DNA from: Plantactinospora sp. KBS50
GTDB lineage: Bacteria > Actinomycetota > Actinomycetes > Mycobacteriales > Micromonosporaceae
Assembly: GCF_002285795.1 (NCBI RefSeq)
Contig: NZ_CP022961.1
Span: 1,736,001-1,800,000 of the forward strand
Length of the DNA stretch: 64,000 nt
Direction: 5' to 3'
The notes beneath the pieces are model-generated. The model made no database searches, was not told the origin of the DNA, and was given only the letters and a program-made list of their open reading frames with translations. Positions within the stretch are counted from its first letter, which is position 1, and each line of letters begins with the position of its first letter. This document shows, piece after piece, positions 37,505 to 46,569 of this stretch. Position numbers and translations under genes: made by a program.

Positions 37505-38377
37505 ATGTCCGGTACCGCTGAACTTCTGGTCGATGCGCCGACGCTTGCCGCGGAACTGGCCCGCGAGGATCCGCCCACCCTGCTGGACGTGCGGTGGCGG
37601 CTGGCCGGTCCGCCCGGCCGGGACGACTACCTGGCCGGACACCTGCCGGGTGCGGTCTTCGTGGACTTGGACACCGCGCTGTCCGGGCCGCCGGGTCCGG
37701 GCGGCCGGCACCCGCTGCCCGATCCGGGGCGGTTGCAGGACGCGCTGCGCGCGGCCGGGGTCCGCGAGGGTCACCCCGTCGTGGTCTACGACGGCGGCGA
37801 CGGCCTGGCCGCGGCCCGCGCCTGGTGGACACTGCGCTGGGCCGGACACCGGCCGGTCCGGGTGCTGGTCGGAGGGTTTCCGGCCTGGGCGGCCGACGGC
37901 CACCCGGTCCGGCCGGGGGACGGTACGCGGCCGGGGCCGGCACCGGGGGACGTGACCGTACGGCCCGGTGCGTTGCCGGTGCTGGACGCCGCGGCCGCGG
38001 CCGGGCTCGCCGAGGCGGGCGGGGCGCTGCTGGACGTGCGGGCGCCGGAGCGGTACCGGGGCGAGACCGAACCGATCGACCCGGTGGCCGGGCACGTGCC
38101 GGGCGCGGTGAATCTGCCGATCCGCGAGCTGCTCGCCGGTCCGGGCCGGCCGCTGCCGGTCGCCGACCTGCGGTCCCGGTTCGCGGCGGCCGGCATCGGA
38201 CCCCAGGTACCGGTGGGCGCGTACTGCGGGTCGGGGGTGACCGCCGCGCAGGCCGTGCTGGCGCTGCACCTGGTCGGCCGCACGGACGTCGCGATGTACG
38301 TCGGGTCGTGGAGCGACTGGATCGCCGACCCGGACCGGCCGGTGGCAACCGGCCCGGGTGGTTCGTCCGGTTCGTGA
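37505..38377 (+). CDS. tandem-rhodanese sulfurtransferase
   Basis: 290-residue thiosulfate/3-mercaptopyruvate sulfurtransferase. Two rhodanese domains: an inactive N-terminal one (~10-135; TLLDVRWRL, AGHLPGAVFVDLD, VVYDGGDG lacking Cys) and an active C-terminal one (~155-280; LLDVRAPERYRGE, with catalytic Cys241 in AYCGSGVTA). Cytoplasmic. The CGSGVTA loop is closer to the thiosulfate/3-mercaptopyruvate type. ATG at 37505. acuC begins 49 bp after its stop. Confidence 0.92.
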   Translation: MSGTAELLVDAPTLAAELAREDPPTLLDVRWRLAGPPGRDDYLAGHLPGAVFVDLDTALSGPPGPGGRHPLPDPGRLQDALRAAGVREGHPVVVYDGGDGLAAARAWWTLRWAGHRPVRVLVGGFPAWAADGHPVRPGDGTRPGPAPGDVTVRPGALPVLDAAAAAGLAEAGGALLDVRAPERYRGETEPIDPVAGHVPGAVNLPIRELLAGPGRPLPVADLRSRFAAAGIGPQVPVGAYCGSGVTAAQAVLALHLVGRTDVAMYVGSWSDWIADPDRPVATGPGGSSGS

Positions 38378-38425
38378 ACATGAAGCATCCTGGGTGCCGG
38401 TCCGGTGGCGTGCGAGGATGGCGCC

Positions 38426-39607
38426 ATGTCGGACGGCACTGTGGTGGTGTGGGACGAGCGGCTGCTGGCGTACGACCTGGGTGAGCACCCGCTCGACCCG
38501 GTGCGGGTCGAGTTGACGATGGCGTTGGCCCGCGAGTTCGGCGTCCTGGACCGGCCGGGTGTGCGTCTGGTGACGCCCGAGCCCGCCGACGACGCCGCGC
38601 TGACCCGGGTGCACGAGGCGGACTACCTGACCGCGGTGCGCGCCGCGGCGCACGACCCGTTCTTCGTCGGCCACGGCCTCGGCACCGCCGACAACCCGGT
38701 CTTCGCCGGGATGCACGAGTCCAGCGCGCTGATCGCCGGGGCCAGCATCGCCGCCGCCGAGGCGGTCTGGCGGGGCGAGGCCCGCCGCGCCGTGAACGTC
38801 TCCGGCGGCCTGCACCACGCCATGCCGGACCGGGCGTCCGGGTTCTGCGTCTACAACGATCCGGCGGTGGCGATCGCCCGGCTGCTGGACGCCGGTGCGG
38901 AGCGGATCGCCTACGTGGATGTCGACGTGCACCACGGCGACGGGGTGCAGCACATCTTCTACGACGACCCGCGGGTGCTCACCGTCAGCCTGCACGAGAC
39001 CCCGCTGGCGCTGTTTCCCGGCACCGGTTTCCCGGACGAGACCGGTGGGCCGGGCGCCGAGGGCAGCGCCGTGAACCTGCCGCTGCCGCCCGGCACCGGC
39101 GACGCCGGCTGGCACCGCGGGTTCGCCGCGGTGGTGCCGTCGGTGCTGCGTGCGTTCCGGCCACAGCTGCTGGTCACCCAGTGCGGCGCCGACGCACACC
39201 GGCTGGACCCGCTGGCCGACCTGCGGCTCTCGGTGGACGGGCAGCGGGCCGCGTACCTGGCGTTGCGCGACCTGGCCGAGGAACTCTGCGACGGCCGCTG
39301 GGTGGCCCTCGGCGGCGGCGGGTACGCGCTGGTCGAGGTGGTGCCGCGGGCCTGGACCCACCTGCTCGCGGTGGTCACCGGCGAGCCGGTGGAGCCGGCC
39401 CGGCTCACCCCGCCGGCCTGGCGGGACCTGGCCCGGCACCGCCGCCCCGAGCGGGAGACGCCGCTGCGGATGACCGACGACGCGGATCCGGCGTACGAGC
39501 CGTGGCAGCCCGGCGGCGAGCCCGACGCGGTGGACCGGGCCATCCTGGCCACCCGCAAGGCGGTGTTCCCGCTGCACGGTCTCGATCCGTACGACCCGCG
39601 CGACTGA
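38426..39607 (+). CDS. acuC: AcuC-type class I/II histone-deacetylase family protein
   Basis: 393-residue zinc-dependent lysine deacetylase. Key elements: NVSGGLHHAMPDRASGFCVYND (two His of the charge relay), YVDVDVHHGDGVQ (zinc Asp/His), VSLHE, TQCGADAH (zinc Asp), and GGGGYAL with the catalytic-site Tyr. AcuC of Bacillus removes acetyl from acetyl-CoA synthetase. ATG at 38426 with GAGGA upstream. The next gene, only 4 bp on, is a GNAT fusion able to acetylate such enzymes, so the pair may form a reversible acetylation switch. Confidence 0.9.
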   Translation: MSDGTVVVWDERLLAYDLGEHPLDPVRVELTMALAREFGVLDRPGVRLVTPEPADDAALTRVHEADYLTAVRAAAHDPFFVGHGLGTADNPVFAGMHESSALIAGASIAAAEAVWRGEARRAVNVSGGLHHAMPDRASGFCVYNDPAVAIARLLDAGAERIAYVDVDVHHGDGVQHIFYDDPRVLTVSLHETPLALFPGTGFPDETGGPGAEGSAVNLPLPPGTGDAGWHRGFAAVVPSVLRAFRPQLLVTQCGADAHRLDPLADLRLSVDGQRAAYLALRDLAEELCDGRWVALGGGGYALVEVVPRAWTHLLAVVTGEPVEPARLTPPAWRDLARHRRPERETPLRMTDDADPAYEPWQPGGEPDAVDRAILATRKAVFPLHGLDPYDPRD

Positions 39608-39611
39608 CCGG

Positions 39612-42242
39612 ATGACCGGTACCCCGACCGCCCCGGACCGCTCGGCCGACGTGCTGCTCACCGACGGCTCGACCGTCCACCTGCGGCAGATCGGGCCGGC
39701 GGACGCGCCGGCCATCGTGGCGATGCACGGGCGGTTCTCGGAACGCACCCGCTACCTGCGGTACTTCTCCCCGTACCCGGGGATCCCGGAACGCGATCTG
39801 GCCCGCTTCGTCACGGTGGACCACCACGACCGGGAGGCCTTCGTGGTCACCTCCGGCGACCGGATCCTGGCGGTCGGCCGGTACGAGCGGCTGGGGCCGG
39901 ACGCGCCGGACGCCGAGGTGGCGTTCGTGGTGGAGGACGCGCACCAGGGTCGGGGGATCGGCTCGGTGCTGCTGGAACACCTGGCCGAGGCGGCCCGGCA
40001 GGAGGGGATCGCCAGCTTCGTGGCCGAGGTGCTGCCCACCAACGGCGCGATGCTGCGGGTCTTCGCCGACTTCGGCTACCAGGTCCAGCGGCAGTACGCC
40101 GACGGGGTGGTGCACCTGACGTTCCCGATCGCACCCACCGAACAGTCCCTGGCCGTGCAGTGGCGCCGGGAGCGGCGCACCGAGGCGCGCTCCATCGCCC
40201 GGCTGCTGGCCCCGCGGGCGGTCGCCGTCTACGGCGCCAGCACCACCGGCCAGGGCGTCGGGGCGGCGCTGCTCGGTCACCTGCGCGACGGCGGGTACCC
40301 CGGGACGATCGTGCCGGTGCATCCCACCGCGCCCGTCGTGGCGGGGCTGCCCGCGTACCCGTCGGCGGCCGGCGCCGGGGCGCCGGTGGATCTCGCGGTG
40401 GTCGCCGTGGCCGCCGAGACGGTGCCGGAGGTGGTGCGGGACGCGGCGTCGGCCGGCGCGCACGGCCTGGTGGTGGTCTCGGCCGGGTTCGCCGAGGCGG
40501 GCGAGGAGGGGGAGCGGGCGCAGCGGGAGCTGGTGCGCGTCGCGCACGGCCTGGGGCTGCGGGTGGTCGGCCCGAACTGCCTGGGCGTCGCGAACACCGA
40601 CGAGGCGGTACGGCTGAACGCCACCCTCGCGCCCCGGCTTCCGGTGCCGGGCCGGGTCGGGCTGTTCAGCCAGTCCGGGGTGTTCGGTGTGGAACTGCTG
40701 GCCGAGGCGGACCGGCGCGGCCTCGGCCTGTCCAGCTTCGTCTCGGCGGGCAACCGGGCCGACGTCTCCGGCAACGACCTGTTGCAGTACTGGCGGGACG
40801 ATCCGCGCACCGACGTCATCCTGCTCTACCTGGAAACCTTCGGTAACCCGCACAAGTTCGCCCGGCTGACCCGGGAGATCGGGCGGAGCAAGCCGATCGT
40901 CGCGCTGGCCGCGGCGCCCGCGGAGGCGAGCGACCCGACGCGCGCCGAGGTGGGCGACCCGCCGCCCGCCGAGGTGGGCGGCAGGGCGCCGACCGAGGTG
41001 AGCGGCCCGGACGCCGCGGCCGTGACGGCGCTGTTCGCCCGCTCCGGGGTGGTCCGGGTGGAGACCGTGGCTGAACTGCTGGACGCCGGGGTGCTGCTGG
41101 CCAACCAGCCGCTGCCGGCCGGAAGGCGGGTCGGCGTCGTCGGCAACTCCTCGGCGCTCACCCGGCTGGCGGCCACCGCCTGCGTGTCCCGTGGTCTGAT
41201 GGTCGCCGACGGCTATCCGGCGGATGTCGGCCCGCGGGCCACCGCGCACGACTTCGGCGACGCCGTTGCCGAGGCCGCCGTGCATCCGGGGGTGGACGCC
41301 CTGGTGGTGGTGTTCGCGCCGCCGTTGCCCGGCCAGTTTCCGGACGTGGATGCCGACTTCGTCAGCGCGCTGGCCAGCGTGGCGCTTGCCGGTGACCGGC
41401 CGACCGTGGCCACCTACCTGGCCGGCCGGCTGCCGCCGGGGGTGCCGTCGTACCCCTCGGTGGAGGAGGCGGTGCGGGCGTTGGCGCGGGTCGTGGAGTA
41501 CGCCGACTGGCTCCGCCAGCCCGCCGGTGAACTGCCCGAACTGTCCGACGTGGACGAGGAGGCGACCCGGTCGGCCACCGCGGCCGGCGGCCCCGGGCTG
41601 GCCGAGGCGCTGCTGCGGGCGTACGGGATCGCGGTCACCCCCTCGGAGCGGGCCGGTACGGCGGACGCCGCCGCCGCGGCGGCCGGCCGGCTGGGCTACC
41701 CGGCCGTGCTCAAGTCGGCCCGCTCGGGTCTGCGGCACCGGCTCGACCTGGGCGCCGTCCGGCTGGCCCTGGCCGACGAGGCCGCGCTGCGCGCCGCGTA
41801 CGCCGATCTGGCCGCCGGGTTCGGCCCGGACGTGCTGGTCCAGCCGATGGTGCCGGCCGGGGTGGCGTGCGTGGTGGAGACCGTGCTGGATCCGGCGTTC
41901 GGGTCGGTCGTCGGCTTCGGCCTGGGCGGCGTGGCGACCGAACTGCTCGGCGACCGGGCCTGGCGGGCCGCGCCGCTGACCGACCGGGACGCCGAGGGGC
42001 TGGTGGACGAGCCGCGGCTGGCGCCGCTGCTGCACGGCTACCGGGGCGCCGAGCCGGTGGACCGGGCGGCGCTGGTCGACCTGCTGCTGCGGGTGGGCCG
42101 GCTGGTCGACGACCACCCGGAGGTCCGCACGCTGCGACTCAACCCGGTGCTCGCCCGCCCCGACGGGCTCACCGTGCTGCACGCCGAGGCGACGCTGGAC
42201 CGTTCGCTGACCCGTCCGGACAGCGGCCCGCGCCGGCTGTGA
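39612..42242 (+). CDS. GNAT / NDP-forming acyl-CoA synthetase-like fusion (Pat-type protein acetyltransferase)
   Basis: 876 residues: an N-terminal GNAT domain (~15-170; VEDAHQGRGIGSVLLEHL is the acetyl-CoA loop) fused to a CoA-binding, ligase-CoA and ATP-grasp array of the ADP-forming acyl-CoA synthetase type (~200-870; AVYGASTTGQGVG, VGPNCLGVAN, SQSGVFG, GYPAVLKSARSG). Proteins of this build (Pat/PatA) acetylate lysines of AMP-forming acyl-CoA synthetases. A linker at ~437-457 has three AEVG/TEVS repeats. It starts 4 bp after acuC and so is co-translated with the deacetylase. The synthetase half may be purely regulatory. Confidence 0.88.
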   Translation: MTGTPTAPDRSADVLLTDGSTVHLRQIGPADAPAIVAMHGRFSERTRYLRYFSPYPGIPERDLARFVTVDHHDREAFVVTSGDRILAVGRYERLGPDAPDAEVAFVVEDAHQGRGIGSVLLEHLAEAARQEGIASFVAEVLPTNGAMLRVFADFGYQVQRQYADGVVHLTFPIAPTEQSLAVQWRRERRTEARSIARLLAPRAVAVYGASTTGQGVGAALLGHLRDGGYPGTIVPVHPTAPVVAGLPAYPSAAGAGAPVDLAVVAVAAETVPEVVRDAASAGAHGLVVVSAGFAEAGEEGERAQRELVRVAHGLGLRVVGPNCLGVANTDEAVRLNATLAPRLPVPGRVGLFSQSGVFGVELLAEADRRGLGLSSFVSAGNRADVSGNDLLQYWRDDPRTDVILLYLETFGNPHKFARLTREIGRSKPIVALAAAPAEASDPTRAEVGDPPPAEVGGRAPTEVSGPDAAAVTALFARSGVVRVETVAELLDAGVLLANQPLPAGRRVGVVGNSSALTRLAATACVSRGLMVADGYPADVGPRATAHDFGDAVAEAAVHPGVDALVVVFAPPLPGQFPDVDADFVSALASVALAGDRPTVATYLAGRLPPGVPSYPSVEEAVRALARVVEYADWLRQPAGELPELSDVDEEATRSATAAGGPGLAEALLRAYGIAVTPSERAGTADAAAAAAGRLGYPAVLKSARSGLRHRLDLGAVRLALADEAALRAAYADLAAGFGPDVLVQPMVPAGVACVVETVLDPAFGSVVGFGLGGVATELLGDRAWRAAPLTDRDAEGLVDEPRLAPLLHGYRGAEPVDRAALVDLLLRVGRLVDDHPEVRTLRLNPVLARPDGLTVLHAEATLDRSLTRPDSGPRRL

Positions 42243-42262
42243 GCCGGACGGGAACGCGCGCC

Positions 42263-42345
42263 GCGGTCGTGGAACGGCGGGGAACGCGGCGCTGCGGTCG
42301 TGGAACGGCGGGGAACGCGGCGCTGCGGTCGTGGAACGACGGGGA
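42263..42345. repeat. tandem repeat, 31-bp unit, ~2.7 copies
   Basis: Units begin at 42263, 42294 and 42325 (GCGGTCGTGGAACGGCGGGG, then AACGCGGCGCT). Copies 1 and 2 are identical; the third is partial with one change. It lies between the stop of the acetyltransferase and the terminator hairpin. Confidence 0.85.
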
Positions 42346-42375
42346 CCCGCCGCGGTGTCCTCGCGGCGGGTCCCC
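42341..42375. terminator. bidirectional hairpin between acetyltransferase and sigma gene
   Basis: GGGGACCCGCCGCG (42341-42354) pairs perfectly with 42362-42375 around a 7-nt loop. It serves the convergent ends of the plus-strand acuC-pat operon and the minus-strand sigma gene. Confidence 0.85.
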
Positions 42376-42405
42376 GATGTCCGATGTGGCCGGACGACGC
42401 GGCGG

Positions 42406-43413
42406 TCAGCTCGCGGCGTACGCCTCCAGTCGCTGCGACCGGTCCGGATGGCGCAGCTTGGTCAGGGTGACCTTCTCGATCTGCCGGATCCGCTCCCGGG
42501 AGAGCCCGAACTCGCGGCCCACCTCGTCCAGCGTGCGCTGCCGCCCGTCGTCGAGGCCGAAGCGCAGCCGGATCACCGCCTGCTCGCGCTGGGAGAGCGT
42601 GGCGAGCACGATTTCCACCTCGTCGCGGAGCTGACCGCCGCCGGCCAACTCCGGCCGGTCACCCGGCCCGCTGGCGGCGACGAAGTCCCCGAGCGCGCTC
42701 TCGCCGTCCTCGCCGACCGCCTGGTCCAGGCTGACCGGCTCCCGGTCATAGGAGATCAGCTCGATCACCTGGAACTCCGGCACCCTGAGCGCCGCCGCGA
42801 CCTCCGGCACGGTCGGCTCCCGACCCAGCGCGACCGACAGGTCCCGGCGGACCCGGACCATCCGGTTGACCTGCTCGACCATGTGTACCGGGATGCGGAT
42901 GGTGCGTGCCTGGTCGGCCATGGCGCGGGTGATGGCCTGGCGGATCCACCAGGTGGCGTAGGTGGAGAACTTGTAGCCCTTGGTGTAGTCGAACTTCTCG
43001 ACGGCGCGGATCAGGCCGAGGTTGCCCTCCTGGATCAGGTCGAGGAAGGCCATGCCACGGCCGGTGTACCGCTTGGCGATGCTGACCACCAGCCGCAGGT
43101 TGGCCTCCAGCAGGTGGTTCTTGGCGGCCCGGCCCTCGGCGGCCACGATCTCCAGGTCGGCCCGGTCCGCGTCGGCCGCCCGCCCCGTGGCCAGCTTCTC
43201 CTGCGCGTACAGGCCGGCCTCGACGCGCCGGGCCAGGTCGACCTCGCCGGCCGCGGTGAGCAACCGGGTCCGGCCGATCCCGTTGAGGTACGCCCGGACC
43301 AGGTCCGCGGACACGCCACGCTCCTCGGCGGCGTCCAGGTCCGGCAGCGTCGTTTGGTCCTCGGCGCCCGTACCGGCCGACTGCTGCTGTGCTGCGTTCA
43401 GGTGCGAAACCAC
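42406..43413 (-). CDS. primary-like RNA polymerase sigma factor (RpoD family)
   Basis: 335-residue group 2 sigma-70: region 1.2 ([18 protein letters not shown]), 2.1-2.4 ([42 protein letters not shown]), 3 and a C-terminal 4.2 helix ([21 protein letters not shown]). It lacks the long acidic N-terminus of the principal sigma factor. GTG at 43413 has GGAGG eight bases upstream; an extended frame from 43470 is possible but less likely. Over 183 bp (42874-43056) the DNA is identical to sigA at 63278, spanning the -10-recognition region. It resembles mycobacterial SigB or Streptomyces HrdA/HrdD-type alternative sigma factors. Confidence 0.9.
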   Translation of the reverse strand: MVSHLNAAQQQSAGTGAEDQTTLPDLDAAEERGVSADLVRAYLNGIGRTRLLTAAGEVDLARRVEAGLYAQEKLATGRAADADRADLEIVAAEGRAAKNHLLEANLRLVVSIAKRYTGRGMAFLDLIQEGNLGLIRAVEKFDYTKGYKFSTYATWWIRQAITRAMADQARTIRIPVHMVEQVNRMVRVRRDLSVALGREPTVPEVAAALRVPEFQVIELISYDREPVSLDQAVGEDGESALGDFVAASGPGDRPELAGGGQLRDEVEIVLATLSQREQAVIRLRFGLDDGRQRTLDEVGREFGLSRERIRQIEKVTLTKLRHPDRSQRLEAYAAS

Positions 43414-43533
43414 CGAAGTCGCCTCCCCGCCTCGACATCTGGTGTGGGCCGCGGCGCCAACGCGCCGCATGGGAACAGCTTGCCGTTCGAGGCGTTAAGC
43501 GAGGGTGAGGTCCGCGCCGGGAGAGCCGGCCGA

Positions 43534-44706
43534 TCACGGCTCGGACGTGCCGGGCGGCGCCCGCAGCAGTGCCACGGAGGCGCCGCCGAGCAGCAGCGAG
43601 GTGCTCCAGAAGACCGCCGACGGCCCCGCCGCCGCGACGCCGACGCCCAGTGGCACGACGGTCTGCGCCAGCCGGTTGGCGGACAGCCGCAGCCCCAGCG
43701 CCGAACCCTGGGTGCCCGGGGCGGCCAGCTCGACGACCCACCCCATGCTCAGCGGCTGGGCCATCCCGAGGCCGACGCCGAGCACGACCATCACGGCCAC
43801 CGCGCCGGCCGGGTCGACCAGCGGCACCAGGGCCAGCCCGGCCCCGGCGGCGAGGATCGAGCCGACCATGCCGGCCCGGCGGCCGATCCGGCGGACCATC
43901 CGGGCGGCCAGCAGCCGGGCCAGCAGGGTCGCGCCGGCCCGCAGCGCCAGCAGCGCGCCGACCGCCGTCGGCGACACCCCCCGGTCCTGTGCCCAGACCG
44001 GCAGGAAGACCTGCAGCAAATCCAGCGCGGCGAGCACCACGCCGCCCGCGGCCAGCGCCGGCCACATTCCGGGGATGCGGACGAGTGCGCCGGCCGCCCG
44101 GTGCACCGGCGGTGGCCGCACGCCGGGATCGGGCCGCGGGCCGCCGCCGGACAGCAGCCACCGGGACAGCGGTACGGCGCCGAGCGCCAGCACCGCGGCC
44201 ACCGCCGTACCCAGGTTGGCGGCCGTCCAACCGGAGACCGGCCCGCGGCTCGCCGCGGCGGTGGCCAGCAGCGGCCCGAGGATCTGTCCGCCGGCGGCGA
44301 CCGAGGTGAGCGTGCCGAACGCCTGGTCCCGGTTTCCGGGCCGGATCGTCGCGGCCATGGCCTGCTGGCCGACCAGCACGGCCAACTGACCCAGACCGAG
44401 CAGCGCGATCGGGACCAGCAGGGTGCCGACGCCGGCCGCGAAGACCGCCGCCGCGCACGCCGCGGCGAACAGCACGCCGCCGGCGGCCACCAGCCGGGGC
44501 GCGCCGAACCGGTCGACCTGCCGGCCCACCGGGAGGGCGAGCACCAGCGGCAGGATGCTGAAGCTGGCCGAGAGCGCGCCGATCGCCGCGGTGCCGCCGT
44601 CCAGCTCGACCGCCCGGTAGCCCACCATCGGGCGGACCGCGGCGTACGCGGCGTGGGTCAGCGCGGCGTGCGCGAGCAGCGGCCACCACCGGCCGGGCCG
44701 GGTCAC
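43534..44706 (-). CDS. MFS transporter
   Basis: 390 residues with about twelve hydrophobic segments in two halves (e.g. SILPLVLALPVGRQVDRFGAP, the A-motif-like loop after helix 2, and LGVGLGMAQPLSMGW). It resembles drug/efflux-type MFS transporters. GTG at 44706 overlaps the ComA-like stop (GTGA), so it is the last gene of the ten-gene operon. The direction of transport and substrate are unknown; it could export a by-product of the pathway. Confidence 0.8.
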   Translation of the reverse strand: MTRPGRWWPLLAHAALTHAAYAAVRPMVGYRAVELDGGTAAIGALSASFSILPLVLALPVGRQVDRFGAPRLVAAGGVLFAAACAAAVFAAGVGTLLVPIALLGLGQLAVLVGQQAMAATIRPGNRDQAFGTLTSVAAGGQILGPLLATAAASRGPVSGWTAANLGTAVAAVLALGAVPLSRWLLSGGGPRPDPGVRPPPVHRAAGALVRIPGMWPALAAGGVVLAALDLLQVFLPVWAQDRGVSPTAVGALLALRAGATLLARLLAARMVRRIGRRAGMVGSILAAGAGLALVPLVDPAGAVAVMVVLGVGLGMAQPLSMGWVVELAAPGTQGSALGLRLSANRLAQTVVPLGVGVAAAGPSAVFWSTSLLLGGASVALLRAPPGTSEP

Positions 44707-45536
44707 CCCTTGTAGCTGACGACGCGACCCCAGACGCTCTTGGTGCCCCAGATGCCGGACCGCAGGCACTCCAGCTGGTACGCCTGGCTGTGGTCGACGA
44801 AGAGGTTGACCTCGGGTCCGTAGTTCTTGACGTACCACTCGAAGACCGCCGGCTCGGCCGCCTCGAACATCACCGACTCCAGCCCGAACTCGCTGATGAA
44901 CAGCGCCGGTACGTCGGTGCGCCAGGTGCGGACCTGCTCGGTGACGCCCTCGGACTCCAGCAGCACCAGGTTCGCCCCGGCGTCGAAGGCGCGGCGGGCA
45001 CGGCGTACCGCCCAGGACGGGTCGCCGGTCCCCTCGGCCGCGAGTTCGTCGACCGACGACGTGCCGCCGGCGCCGAACTGGATGCCGATCTCGGCCTTCA
45101 CCTTCAGGCCCGCCTTGCGACCGCGTTCGATCAGCCGGAGGTAGTCGCTCGGTGCGATCGCGAGCATGCCGACGGAGATCTCCACGATGTCGAAGCCGTA
45201 GCGCTGGATGGCCTCGAAGTACTGCTCGACCGCGTCCGGCCCGCGGGTGAGGACGAACTCGATGAGACCGCCGGTGGAGACCTCGACGTTGTGGTCGTGG
45301 CACACGTTGATGAAGCTGCGCAGCGTCTCCTCGGACAGCAGCGGCATCGAGGCGCCGGGAAACTTGAACGAGTCGACGTGCGGGCCGACGGACTCCAGCA
45401 GGTCCCGCAGGTGCGCCGGTCCGAACGAGGTGTAGTAGGGGCCGCGGATCTCGGTGAGGCCGACGGTACGCGGCTTGACGGGCCGGTCGTTGAGCCGCAG
45501 GAACGAGAAGGCGCGGGGTTCCGGGGTGCTGGTCAT
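44703..45536 (-). CDS. phosphosulfolactate synthase-like protein (ComA family)
   Basis: 277 residues of the ComA TIM-barrel family: GLTEIRGPYY, VDSFKFPGASMPLLSEE, GLIEFVLTRGPDAVEQYF, GFDIVEISVGMLAIAPSDYLR, KAEIGIQFGAGG. In archaea ComA joins sulfite to phosphoenolpyruvate in coenzyme M synthesis. Here it lies inside an actinobacterial catabolic operon, with no other coenzyme M genes visible, so it probably uses a different enol or 2-hydroxy acid substrate. ATG at 45536; the gene is 16 bp from the aldo/keto reductase and overlaps the MFS gene. Actual reaction unknown. Confidence 0.8.
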   Translation of the reverse strand: MTSTPEPRAFSFLRLNDRPVKPRTVGLTEIRGPYYTSFGPAHLRDLLESVGPHVDSFKFPGASMPLLSEETLRSFINVCHDHNVEVSTGGLIEFVLTRGPDAVEQYFEAIQRYGFDIVEISVGMLAIAPSDYLRLIERGRKAGLKVKAEIGIQFGAGGTSSVDELAAEGTGDPSWAVRRARRAFDAGANLVLLESEGVTEQVRTWRTDVPALFISEFGLESVMFEAAEPAVFEWYVKNYGPEVNLFVDHSQAYQLECLRSGIWGTKSVWGRVVSYKG

Positions 45537-45552
45537 GGTTCCTCCAGGGGGG

Positions 45553-46569
45553 TCAGCTGGACTCGAAGGTGAGTTCCTCGGTGGGGCGGCGATGTCGGGC
45601 GGTCAGCGCGTCGACCTCGTCCCACAGTTCCTCGGGGAGCTTGAGGTCGAGCGCCTCGGTCACGGTGTCGAGCTGGTCGAGCCGGCTGACCCCGATGATC
45701 GGGGCGGTGACGTCCGGCTGCCGCAGCGTCCACGCGGTCGCCAGCACGGCCAGTGACGCGCCGGCCCGCTCGGCGATCACCCGCAGGGCGTCCACCGTGG
45801 TGAAGGTGTCGTCGTTCCAGTACCGCCGGACGTAGCGGCGGCCGGCGGCGCCCACCGAGAACCGGGTGTCGGCCGGCGGTGCGGCGGTGCGGTCGTACTT
45901 GCCGGCGAGGATGCCCCCGGCGAGCACGTTGAACGCCAGCACGGCGACCTGCTGCTCGCGGCAGAGCCGGAACGCCTCGATCTCGGCGCCCCGGGTCACC
46001 AGGTTGTGCCGTAGCTGGGCGGTCTGCAACCGGGGCAGGTGCCGGGCCTCGCTCCAGGTCAGCGCCTGGGCGAGCTGGTAGGCCAGGAAGTTGCAGCACC
46101 CGACGTAGCGCACCTTGCCGGCCCGGACCAGGAGGTCCAGCGCGGACAGCGTCTCCTCGATCGGGGTGTGCACGTCGAACCGGTGCAGTTGCAGCAGGTC
46201 GACGTGGTCGGTGCCGAGCCGGCGCAGGCTGCCGTCCACGGCGGACAGGATGTGCTTGCGCGACAGGCCGAGCTGCCACGGCTGCGGCCCGGTCCGGTTG
46301 TAGACCTTGGTGGCGAGGAAGAGGCCGTCCCGCCGCCCGGCCAGCCACCGGCCGAGCAGCGCCTCGGTGCGCCCCACCACCTCCGGCCCGCTGCCCAGTG
46401 GATAGCTGGTCGCGGTGTCCAGCCAGGTCATGCCGCGCTCCGCGGCGCGGTCCAGGATCTGTCGCGAGGTGGGCTCGTCGCACTGCATGCCGAAGGTGGC
46501 GGTGCCCAGGACGACCCGGGGCACCCGTACGCCCGTGCCGCCGAGCAGGACGTCCGTGCCGCCGGTCAT
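45553..46569 (-). CDS. aldo/keto reductase
   Basis: 338-residue NADPH-type (alpha/beta)8 oxidoreductase: LGTATFGM and RAAERGMTWLDTATSYPLGSGPE (Asp and Tyr catalytic), LFLATKVYNRT (Lys), DLLQLHRFD (His), RYVGCCNFLAYQL, NVLAGGILAGKY. Likely reduces a carbonyl, or oxidises an alcohol, in the pathway of this operon. ATG at 46569, overlapping the flavoprotein stop (ATGA), which implies coupled translation. Confidence 0.9.
   Translation of the reverse strand: MTGGTDVLLGGTGVRVPRVVLGTATFGMQCDEPTSRQILDRAAERGMTWLDTATSYPLGSGPEVVGRTEALLGRWLAGRRDGLFLATKVYNRTGPQPWQLGLSRKHILSAVDGSLRRLGTDHVDLLQLHRFDVHTPIEETLSALDLLVRAGKVRYVGCCNFLAYQLAQALTWSEARHLPRLQTAQLRHNLVTRGAEIEAFRLCREQQVAVLAFNVLAGGILAGKYDRTAAPPADTRFSVGAAGRRYVRRYWNDDTFTTVDALRVIAERAGASLAVLATAWTLRQPDVTAPIIGVSRLDQLDTVTEALDLKLPEELWDEVDALTARHRRPTEELTFESS

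Noticed and set aside
36686-39748. 1020-codon minus-strand frame joined to ideR
   Set aside because: The extension beyond 37408 lies antisense to the rhodanese and acuC genes and has no similarity.
39405-42182. 925-codon frame antisense to the acetyltransferase fusion
   Set aside because: His/Arg/Gly-rich shadow; no domain and no start signals.
42263-42345. CRISPR array
   Set aside because: Head-to-tail repeats with no spacers; a simple tandem repeat.
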